Of a stretch of 5,008 bases of DNA, positions 1 to 5,008 are shown piece after piece. The notes beneath the pieces are model-generated. The model made no database searches. It was not told where the DNA came from and saw nothing but the letters and a program-made list of their open reading frames with translations. The translations under genes were made by a program, and so were the position numbers. Within the stretch, counting starts at the first letter, position 1; every line of letters starts with the position of its first letter. The stretch spans positions 1 through 5,008 of the forward strand of contig JAUVSB010000104.1 of the NCBI GenBank assembly GCA_030597275.1, in the 5' to 3' direction. The DNA comes from Gammaproteobacteria bacterium. GTDB taxonomy: Bacteria; Pseudomonadota; Gammaproteobacteria; BMS3Bbin11.

Positions 1-293
1 AATACCATGTGAACGAACAAACTGAGCAAAACGCTGCCTGCAACCCCACGGCTGAAGCGCAACACTGCCAGAGTCTATTTCTCGAATTGGCCCGGCAAAG
101 TGCCATATTGGCCGGGGTATCCGGCAACCTTCATCGACTGCTTATAGAATACCGGCTGACGGAAAGACGAGCCCGAGCACTGGAAAACGTTATCCTTCCA
201 GAAATCGAACAGACTCTCAAAATCATAAGCACACACATTGAAGAACTCGACCTGGAAGAAATTGTGCGTGCTCATCTAAAGTACAGCCACTAG
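1..293 (+). CDS. atpD: V/A-type ATP synthase subunit D, C-terminal part (cut by the left edge)
   Basis: Subunit D is the long coiled-coil central rotor shaft of V/A-type ATPases; it turns inside the A3B3 catalytic head and passes torque between ATP chemistry and ion flow through the membrane ring. The visible part ends in the family's C-terminal helix: a YRLTERRARALENVILPEIEQ-like stretch matches the familiar RRVNALEYVVIPRLE signature, followed by a Glu/Leu-rich helix (IEELDLEEIVRAHL). The frame is open to the left edge, and a GTG at position 9 has no ribosome binding site, so it is best read as an internal Val. About 97 codons of a protein usually near 200 residues are visible. The other subunit genes (A, B and so on) would be expected upstream, outside the window. 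The symbol follows V-type naming (also ntpD) and is not the F-type beta subunit. The family call is from remembered motifs. Confidence 0.82.
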   Translation, partial: YHVNEQTEQNAACNPTAEAQHCQSLFLELARQSAILAGVSGNLHRLLIEYRLTERRARALENVILPEIEQTLKIISTHIEELDLEEIVRAHLKYSH

Positions 294-314
294 AATGTAC
301 CTGCCTGTGCATTC
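293..314 (+). other. Hairpin directly after the ATPase subunit D stop codon
   Basis: Bases 293-300 (GAATGTAC) can pair with 307-314 (GTGCATTC), giving an 8-bp stem with one G.U wobble and a 6-base loop. The stem begins on the last base of the TAG stop. A short T-run (327-330) lies 12 bases downstream rather than directly after the stem, so this is not a canonical intrinsic terminator. It could act as a weak terminator or as a 3'-end stabiliser for the ATPase transcript, or be chance. Confidence 0.3.
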
Positions 315-356
315 CCGGCAATCACCTTTTGCATTAACCAGAGATTGCGACAGTCT

Positions 357-1229
357 ATGAGTCTGATTACAAAAGATATTGATCAAAAGTGGGGAACACC
401 CTCCCCTATGCATGACCCATATGTACTGGCCAACTTTCAGGTGCGTGAAGGGGATGTACTGATCACTACCGCGCCTAAAGCAGGCACCACATGGATGCAG
501 CAAATCCTGCATCAGCTGCGCAGCGGCGGTGATGAATCATTCACATCAATTGATGATGTAGTCCCCTGGCTGGAACGGAAGCGTGCTGGAAAAACTCTGC
601 AGGAGGTGCTGGAGTACTACGAATCACTACCTGATCCCCGGGTATTCAAAACACACTGCACCGCAGAACAAACTCCCGGCATTGGAACAGCAAACATTAT
701 TCTTACATCGCGCGACCCGCGCGAATGCTGTGTCAGTTTTTATCATCACCTGTCAAACATGACGGATGAAGCTCGTCAGGCCGCCAATATTACTGTTGCG
801 GACACCTTTGATGAGCACGTTGATCGCTGGCTGAATTTTGCTGCCTGGTATCGCAATGTAAAAAGCTGGTGGCCGTATCATGAGCACGAGAAAGTGTTGT
901 GGTTACGTTTTCAGGACATGAAGGCTGACCTGCCTGCCAACATAGACCGTATTATTGATTTTCTGGGTTGGGTGGTTTCACCCGAACAAAGAGAACAAGC
1001 GCTTGAATTTAGTTCATTTAAATGGATGAAGGCCCATGATGAAAAATTCTCCAGTCAGGGCGATGGTGACAAACCAGTATTCAAATCCGGTCAGTTCATT
1101 CGTGAAGGTAAGGTTGGCAAATACCGTGAGATGATGACACCAGATCAGGAAGAACGCGTACTGGATAAAGCGCGTGAGATGTTAGAACCCGAATGCCTGT
1201 TATTTCTTGAGTTGGAAAATAAAAAATAA
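357..1229 (+). CDS. PAPS-dependent sulfotransferase (cytosolic SULT-like fold)
   Basis: Predicted cytoplasmic enzyme that moves a sulfuryl group from 3'-phosphoadenosine-5'-phosphosulfate (PAPS) to a hydroxyl or amine acceptor; the acceptor cannot be read from sequence. Numbering from the ATG at 357 (290 aa), the 5'-phosphosulfate-binding loop PKAGTTW lies at residues 40-46. The likely catalytic base is His100 in FKTH, and the 3'-phosphate-binding segment has Arg119 and Ser127 (TSRDPRECCVSFYHH). The C-terminal REGKVGKYR at about 249-257 corresponds to the RKGxxGDWK motif of SULT enzymes. All key positions are present and the length is normal. An in-frame TTG at 345 would add four residues, but neither start has a good ribosome binding site, so the ATG is preferred. 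The usual Pro after the KTH motif is absent (KTHCT), suggesting a divergent acceptor pocket. No PAPS-synthesis gene is visible. It sits 63 bp after the ATPase gene and is probably functionally unrelated to it. Confidence 0.88.
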   Translation: MSLITKDIDQKWGTPSPMHDPYVLANFQVREGDVLITTAPKAGTTWMQQILHQLRSGGDESFTSIDDVVPWLERKRAGKTLQEVLEYYESLPDPRVFKTHCTAEQTPGIGTANIILTSRDPRECCVSFYHHLSNMTDEARQAANITVADTFDEHVDRWLNFAAWYRNVKSWWPYHEHEKVLWLRFQDMKADLPANIDRIIDFLGWVVSPEQREQALEFSSFKWMKAHDEKFSSQGDGDKPVFKSGQFIREGKVGKYREMMTPDQEERVLDKAREMLEPECLLFLELENKK

Positions 1230-1344
1230 CCAATGAAGACACTTGCAGTCAGGTAGATTATTATATAAACACAATAATAACTTCGTCACTGTATCCACGC
1301 CGTGAAGATAGTGTGATGCCCTGCATGTTTGAAGGAAAACTCCT

Positions 1345-2706
1345 ATGAAAGATATGTTCACCAGAATAACTGTGTTGCTATTAGCCACCCTGTTAGTTTT
1401 GCCTCTAGGCTCAGCCATAGCAGAAGACGACAAGAAAAAGACCTACAGCCAGCAGGAACTGGACCAGATGATGGCACCCATTGCCCTCTATCCTGATTCC
1501 CTGCTTTCACAGATCCTGATGGCATCCACCTACCCGGGTGATCTCGCTGAAGCTGTCGAATGGTCAAAGAAGAACACTAAGAAGACTGGTGACGACGCGG
1601 TGAAAGCCGTGCAGACCAAGTCATGGGACCCCAGCGTCATGTCACTGGTTGCCTTTCCATCCGTGCTGGACATGATGGGACAAAAACCTGAATGGGTACA
1701 AACCTTGGGCGATGCATTCCTGGCCAACCCTGACGGTGTGATGGATACTGTACAGTCATTAAGAAAAAAAGCTAAAGATGAAGGTAATCTCAAAACCACT
1801 AAGGAACAAACAGTAAAAACTGAGGATTCATCTGACCCGCAAATCATCATCATTGAGCCCACAGACCCTGAGGTAATTTACGTTCCCACCTATAACCCAA
1901 CCATAATCTACGGAACATGGTGGTGGCCTTCCTATTATCCCTATTACTACCGCCCGGTGGGTTACGGTTTTGGTACAGGCATCGTGACAGGCATAGGTTT
2001 TGGCATAGGTATCGGTATTACCAATGCATTATGGGGTGGCTTTAACTGGCGCCACCATAGCGTTGATATCAACGTTAATCGACACAACAACATCAACGTT
2101 AATAGCAACAGGATTAATGCCAACAGCAGAAATACCACCTGGAAACATAATACCAGCAACGTCAACAGCATCAACAGAACGAACAACATCAATAAATCCA
2201 CAGCTTCCAGCAAAGTAAGTGGTGCAGAGAATCGGAGCGATTACCGCGGGCGCGATGCAGATCGGGAAAAAGCAAAGGCTACGCTTGAATCGCGCGGTGT
2301 TGATCCCGCAAAAGGCCGTCAGGAATTAAAAGGCTCAGGCGGCGGCAAGGCAAGAGATACCGTCAGCAAGGCTAATCGTGATTTTGACTCTGGAAAAATG
2401 TCTAATTTTGACAGTAGCAAGGTATCCAAAAATTTAGGATCTGCAAAACCTTCAAATATGGATACTGGCAAGCTGTCAAATATTGACTCCAGTCGCAAGA
2501 GCGATTTTTCCAGTAAAAAATCAAGTTTCAATGACCATGCATTCAGTGATGTCGGCAATGCGCGTAGCTCACATAATAATATCAGCCGAGGCACATCGAG
2601 TAACCGGTCATTTCAAAGCTCTGGTGGTTTTAGTCGAAGCGGTGGCGGCATGAGTCGAGGTGGCGGAGGAGTGAGCCGTGGTGGCGGTGGCGGGAGGAGA
2701 AGATAA
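1345..2706 (+). CDS. Secreted DUF3300 protein with Asn-, Ser- and Gly-rich tail
   Basis: Function unknown. A Sec signal peptide (residues 1-26, hydrophobic core LLLATLLVLPLG, probable cut after AIA) sends it to the periplasm or cell surface. Residues about 34-235 form a DUF3300 domain (as in E. coli YacH): MMAPIALYPDSLLSQILMAS, a DPSVMSLVAFPSVL segment, and EPTDPEVIYVPTYNP followed by a Trp/Tyr-rich stretch. Residues 205-232 are a Gly-rich hydrophobic segment with repeated GIG/GFG units that could insert in or pack against membrane. The tail is low complexity: Asn-rich at 241-283, charged at 295-330, degenerate SGKxSNxDSSK repeats at about 349-392, and Ser/Gly/Arg-rich at 413-453, ending GGGGGRRR. 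The start is supported by AAGGA at 1332-1336, 8 bases upstream. A 115-bp gap from the sulfotransferase suggests its own transcript, shared with the DUF2950 gene downstream. The family call is strong; tail function is open. Confidence 0.9.
   Translation: MKDMFTRITVLLLATLLVLPLGSAIAEDDKKKTYSQQELDQMMAPIALYPDSLLSQILMASTYPGDLAEAVEWSKKNTKKTGDDAVKAVQTKSWDPSVMSLVAFPSVLDMMGQKPEWVQTLGDAFLANPDGVMDTVQSLRKKAKDEGNLKTTKEQTVKTEDSSDPQIIIIEPTDPEVIYVPTYNPTIIYGTWWWPSYYPYYYRPVGYGFGTGIVTGIGFGIGIGITNALWGGFNWRHHSVDINVNRHNNINVNSNRINANSRNTTWKHNTSNVNSINRTNNINKSTASSKVSGAENRSDYRGRDADREKAKATLESRGVDPAKGRQELKGSGGGKARDTVSKANRDFDSGKMSNFDSSKVSKNLGSAKPSNMDTGKLSNIDSSRKSDFSSKKSSFNDHAFSDVGNARSSHNNISRGTSSNRSFQSSGGFSRSGGGMSRGGGGVSRGGGGGRRR
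2068..2103 (+). repeat. Short in-gene direct repeat encoding the Asn-rich tract
   Basis: ATCAACGTTAAT occurs exactly at 2068-2079 and 2092-2103, a 24-base (8-codon) period encoding INVN twice (DINVNRHN then NINVNSNR). It is followed by degenerate copies (INAN, NVNSIN). This looks like tandem expansion inside the DUF3300 tail rather than a mobile or regulatory repeat; each unit also contains the palindrome AACGTT. Confidence 0.55.
2693..2697 (+). promoter_or_regulatory. Strong Shine-Dalgarno inside the 3' end of the DUF3300 gene
   Basis: GGAGG lies 8 bases before the ATG at 2706, which overlaps the DUF3300 TAA by one base (TAATG). The same bases encode the final Gly-Arg-Arg of DUF3300, so this may be a coding accident. 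If used, it would couple translation of the DUF2950 gene and add 18 residues to its N-terminus. Confidence 0.4.
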
Positions 2707-2749
2707 TGATTTTATTTAAAAATAATCCTCTTAACTCTCGTAATACTGC

Positions 2750-2753
2750 AGGA
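2750..2753 (+). promoter_or_regulatory. Shine-Dalgarno favouring the 2760 start of the DUF2950 gene
   Basis: AGGA lies 6 bases before the ATG at 2760. This start puts a compact lipoprotein signal at the very N-terminus, which is the main reason for preferring it over the upstream ATG at 2706. Confidence 0.55.
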
Positions 2754-2759
2754 AAAACC

Positions 2760-3683
2760 ATGACGACAATAAGCAGAAAACACATTGGGCTAATACTCAT
2801 CAGCAGCAGCCTCTTTTTGGGTGCTTGCACAAAAGAAGACCCGACAGTAACGCTAACAATGGACACTGACCTTAACCAGGCTGCCTTTACTACCCCAGAA
2901 ATAGCTGCACAGGCATTCACCAATGCTGTGACGGACAGGAACAGGGATAAAATGGGTAAAATTCTTGGGCTGAAAGCTGAGCAATTACTGCCACTCGATG
3001 ACATCAAGCCTGAGACCATTGAAAAATACCTTAAGGCTTATTCACTAAGTCATGAGCTCAAGGCTGAAGGTGAAGAACAAAAAATACTTTCTGTAGGTAA
3101 AGAAGACTGGACACTACCTATACCTATCGTCAAAGGTGCTACTGGTTGGTACTTCGATTCCAAAGCAGGTAAAAACAGGATACGTATACGCCGTATAGGC
3201 AGGAATGAACTTGCTGTTATGCAGGTAGTACTGGCCTACCATGATGCACAGATGGATTTCGCCTCAATCGATAGAAATGCGAATGGCGAACGTGAGTATG
3301 CGCAGAAGTTCATCAGTAGTGAAAACGTGCATGATGGTCTTTACTGGGAAACTGCAGACGGAGAAACACTGAGCCCTCTAGGTTCGTTATTTGTCAATGA
3401 CACACCCGAAGGTGCATACCATGGCTATTTCTATCGTATTCTGACCTCACAGGGAGAAGATACACAAGGTGGTGCCGAAGATTACGTCGTAGATGGTCGC
3501 ATGACAGGCGGGTTTGCTTTAATTGCCTGGCCAGCAGTATATGGCAGAACTGGTGTAATGAGCTTTATCGTCAATCACGATGGCATCGTATATCAGCAAA
3601 ACTTGGGACAGGACACTGCAGAGCTTGGCAGAAACATGGAAAGCTTTAATCCCGATAGCCATTGGATTAGCATAGCGAATTAA
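2760..3683 (+). CDS. DUF2950 family lipoprotein
   Basis: Function unknown; predicted envelope lipoprotein. From the ATG at 2760 (307 aa) the N-terminus is a textbook lipoprotein signal: a short basic region (SRKH), a hydrophobic core (GLILISSSLF) and lipobox LGAC with the lipidated Cys at residue 23. The next residue is Thr, not Asp, consistent with outer-membrane sorting. The rest is a complete DUF2950 domain with its conserved blocks: DRNANGEREYAQ (171-182), HDGLYW (191-196), SPLGSL, YHGYFYRILTSQG (from 220), GGFALIAWPAVYG (250-262), VMSFIVNHDGIVYQQNLG and the terminal PDSHW (298-302). An alternative ATG at 2706 overlaps the DUF3300 stop and has a stronger Shine-Dalgarno, but would give a 41-residue signal region, long for a lipoprotein. 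It almost certainly shares an operon with DUF3300; from memory the two families often sit side by side. No catalytic residues can be assigned. Confidence 0.9.
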   Translation: MTTISRKHIGLILISSSLFLGACTKEDPTVTLTMDTDLNQAAFTTPEIAAQAFTNAVTDRNRDKMGKILGLKAEQLLPLDDIKPETIEKYLKAYSLSHELKAEGEEQKILSVGKEDWTLPIPIVKGATGWYFDSKAGKNRIRIRRIGRNELAVMQVVLAYHDAQMDFASIDRNANGEREYAQKFISSENVHDGLYWETADGETLSPLGSLFVNDTPEGAYHGYFYRILTSQGEDTQGGAEDYVVDGRMTGGFALIAWPAVYGRTGVMSFIVNHDGIVYQQNLGQDTAELGRNMESFNPDSHWISIAN

Positions 3684-3686
3684 TCG

Positions 3687-3714
3687 ATGTTGGGTTTCGC
3701 AAACAGCCCAACCT
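3687..3714 (+). repeat. REP-like intergenic hairpin (GTTGGG...CCCAAC)
   Basis: GTTGGGTT (3689-3696) pairs with AGCCCAAC (3705-3712), an 8-bp stem with one wobble pair and an 8-base loop containing TTTCGC-type sequence. It begins just after the DUF2950 stop. The TGTTGGGTTTCGC...CCCAACCTACA pattern resembles a widely dispersed palindromic repeat I recall from many gammaproteobacterial genomes. There is no T-run after it, so intrinsic termination is not supported; 3'-end protection of the upstream mRNA is plausible. Only one copy is in the window, so its repetitive nature is inferred. Confidence 0.5.
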
Positions 3715-3731
3715 ACAATTGACCAGTTGGC

Positions 3732-3738
3732 AAGGGAG
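3732..3738 (+). promoter_or_regulatory. Shine-Dalgarno setting the start of the SpoIIAA-like gene
   Basis: AAGGGAG ends 6 bases before the ATG at 3745. It lies downstream of the in-frame TTG at 3727, so it supports the ATG and argues against the longer form. Confidence 0.75.
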
Positions 3739-3744
3739 TACAGC

Positions 3745-4116
3745 ATGCTAAAACATGACTTATTACAAGATCAGGGAATCCTTGTGGTAACACCACAAGG
3801 GCCATTAGAACAGGCTGACTTCGAGGAGCTTGCCAAGGTAGTTGACCCATACATTGAATCACATGGAACTTTGCAGGGACTGATGATCTACACAGAATCA
3901 TTTCCTGGCTGGGATAATTTTGCCGGGCTGGTCAGTCATATGAAGTTCGTCAAAGATCATCAGCAGCATATTAATAAAGTTGCCGCTGTCACAGATAGTG
4001 GTTTTCTGGCTGCATTGCCCGGTATTGCTGATCACTTCGTCAAGGCTGAAGTCAGGCATTTTGATTTCAACGATAAAGAAAATGCGATGAAATGGCTTAC
4101 AGGGTCTGAACAGTAA
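3745..4116 (+). CDS. SpoIIAA-like (STAS-related) small protein
   Basis: A 123-residue soluble protein of the SpoIIAA-like family, which shares the STAS alpha/beta fold of anti-sigma factor antagonists but has no settled function. Visible hallmarks are an N-terminal strand pair ending in a Gly-Pro-Leu turn (GILVVTPQGPLEQADF, from residue 11), a helix (EELAKVVDPYIESHG), a strand LQGLMIYTE, the characteristic FPGWDNF at 53-59, the strand KVAAVTDS (78-85), and a C-terminal AEVRHFDFNDKENAMKWL typical of the family end. There is no signal peptide or membrane segment. The DxSG phosphorylation motif of classical SpoIIAA is not in the usual place, so partner-switching by phosphorylation is not supported. 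No anti-sigma or kinase gene is adjacent. It follows the DUF2950 gene by 61 bp across the hairpin, and its stop is 6 bp from the stop of the convergent nuoM-like gene. Confidence 0.8.
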   Translation: MLKHDLLQDQGILVVTPQGPLEQADFEELAKVVDPYIESHGTLQGLMIYTESFPGWDNFAGLVSHMKFVKDHQQHINKVAAVTDSGFLAALPGIADHFVKAEVRHFDFNDKENAMKWLTGSEQ

Positions 4117-4122
4117 ATAATG

Positions 4123-5008
4123 TTACTTTAGCCTGGCAATCCAGCCTTCACTGGCTAAACGCGTCACATCGAGTACGATGGCTGGATAAAAGCCCGCAAT
4201 GAGAATTAACAGGGCCATTGTAGCTGCAATCAATAATTCTCGTTTTCGCAAATCAACGGCAGCTATCACCACAGATGAAGTCGCTGGCCCCAGGAAAACC
4301 CGGCGATAAATGCGGAGGAAATATACGGCCCCAATTATTACCCCGACCAGTGCTGCCAGACCAGCACCGGTATGTGTTTTCAGTGCGCTGAACAGAATCA
4401 GGAACTCAGCCGGGAAGCCACTGGTACCGGGTATTCCCATGCTGGCTATGCCGAACAGAAAGAAAAAAGCCGTGAGCAAAGGCATGCTGCCCGCGACACC
4501 ACCCAGGCTGATGAAATCCGTCGAGCCGGTGCGCTGATGCAGAAAGCCGGTGAGGATGAAGAGTCCACCAGAAATAATGATGAAATTCAGGGTCTGGAAG
4601 ACCGCTCCCTGTATGCCCTGGATGTTAAACGAGGCGATACCCAACACTACCAGGCCGACCTGCGAGATGCTGGAATACGCCAGCATGCGACGCAGATTGG
4701 TTTGCGCCATAGCCGCCAGTGCACCATACAGAATACCGATGACGGCAAGCCCTACCAGCAGCCAATGCAGTTCCTGGGCGGCACCTGGAGCCAGTGGGAT
4801 GGCAAAACGAATCAGGCCATAGACGCCAAGTTTCAGACCAGTCATCAGGGCTGCGGCAGCAATAGGACCTTCCATTGACACCACGGGTAGCCAGGTATGC
4901 AGCGGGAACAACGGCGTCTTGACAGCAAACCCCAACAGTAACAGTATAAAAACCACCATCTCGGTAGCGGCTGGCAGTTCAGTGGCGAGCAATACCTGGT
5001 AGTCGAAA
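4123..5008 (-). CDS. nuoM: NADH-quinone oxidoreductase subunit M-like, C-terminal part (cut by the right edge)
   Basis: Antiporter-like membrane subunit of complex I (proton-conducting transporter family, multiple hydrophobic helices). The frame is open to the window edge, so the N-terminal part, including the equivalent of E. coli Glu144, is outside; about 294 of roughly 500 residues are visible. The NuoM identity is supported by FAVKTPLFPLHTWLP, YGLIRFAIPL, GILYGALAAMAQTNLRRMLAYSS, QGAV, GLFILTG, GIPGTSGFPAEF and the ending PAIVLDV. By alignment from memory to E. coli NuoM, the Lys234 equivalent (codon 4918-4920), a Lys near 265 (4831-4833) and the Glu407 equivalent (4405-4407) are kept. 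The His322 position is Gln (4660-4662), the His348 position is Phe (4582-4584), the LPDAH segment reads LPVVS, and two residues appear missing just before the second Lys. It could be a second, specialised complex I or a related antiporter. Other nuo genes would be expected to the right. Confidence 0.82.
   Translation of the reverse strand, partial: FDYQVLLATELPAATEMVVFILLLLGFAVKTPLFPLHTWLPVVSMEGPIAAAALMTGLKLGVYGLIRFAIPLAPGAAQELHWLLVGLAVIGILYGALAAMAQTNLRRMLAYSSISQVGLVVLGIASFNIQGIQGAVFQTLNFIIISGGLFILTGFLHQRTGSTDFISLGGVAGSMPLLTAFFFLFGIASMGIPGTSGFPAEFLILFSALKTHTGAGLAALVGVIIGAVYFLRIYRRVFLGPATSSVVIAAVDLRKRELLIAATMALLILIAGFYPAIVLDVTRLASEGWIARLK

Noticed and set aside
9..11. GTG as the start of a 94-residue stand-alone gene
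   Set aside because: The frame stays open to the left edge, no ribosome binding site can be seen, and the protein is the C-terminal end of a longer known family.
1243..1269. Possible sigma-70 promoter before the DUF3300 gene (TTGCAG and TATAAA)
   Set aside because: The spacer is only 15 bases and the region is AT-rich, so the match could be chance. A promoter somewhere in 1230-1344 is likely, but its position is not supported.
1281..1313. Imperfect inverted repeats in the gap before the DUF3300 gene (CTTCG/TGAAG and CACTGT/ATAGTG)
   Set aside because: They are short, rely on wobble pairs, have long 15-base loops and exclude each other; not distinguishable from chance.
2630..3019. A 129-codon minus-strand frame across the DUF3300/DUF2950 junction
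   Set aside because: Both plus-strand genes there have strong family matches; the reverse frame has no family resemblance.
3727..3729. TTG start for the SpoIIAA-like gene
   Set aside because: The clear AAGGGAG ribosome binding site lies downstream of it and is ideally placed for the ATG at 3745.
4372..4878. A 168-codon open frame on the plus strand inside the nuoM-like gene
   Set aside because: It lies antisense to a clear membrane protein, has a Gln/Arg/Asp/His-rich composition with no recognisable domain, and no convincing ribosome binding site. It is a shadow of the real gene, like the two shorter frames at 4310-4537 and 4550-4822.

Overview
The window looks like a chromosomal segment of a gammaproteobacterium or a close relative. 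This rests on moderate GC content, Sec and lipoprotein signals typical of a Gram-negative envelope, Shine-Dalgarno-led starts, a NuoM-type complex I subunit, and an intergenic hairpin of the GTTGGG...CCCAAC kind that I remember from many gammaproteobacterial genomes. The placement is inference; no rRNA or other phylogenetic marker is present.

Layout. Positions 1-4116 are read from the plus strand. In order they hold: the 3' end of a V/A-type ATPase subunit D gene cut by the left edge (1-293); a PAPS-dependent sulfotransferase (357-1229); a pair of exported proteins, DUF3300 (1345-2706) and a DUF2950 lipoprotein (2760-3683), with a one-base or 53-bp junction depending on which start is used; a REP-like hairpin (3687-3714); and a small SpoIIAA-like (STAS-related) protein (3745-4116). 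On the minus strand, a complex I subunit M (nuoM-like) gene runs in from the right edge (4123-5008) and converges on the SpoIIAA-like gene with only 6 bp between the stop codons.

How the genes fit together. The DUF3300/DUF2950 pair is the one clear functional unit: a secreted protein with an Asn/Ser/Gly-rich disordered tail, followed by a predicted outer-membrane lipoprotein. Their molecular function is unknown. The two edge fragments belong to ion-coupled energy machines (rotary ATPase and complex I membrane arm) and probably end two separate operons outside the window. The sulfotransferase and SpoIIAA-like genes look like stand-alone genes between these blocks.

I see no tRNA, rRNA, CRISPR array, insertion sequence or phage gene. 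There is no gene-free stretch over 300 bases. Nothing amounts to a demonstrable new system. The most notable points are the diverged NuoM-like subunit, lacking two histidines present in E. coli NuoM, and the uncharacterised DUF3300-DUF2950 envelope pair.
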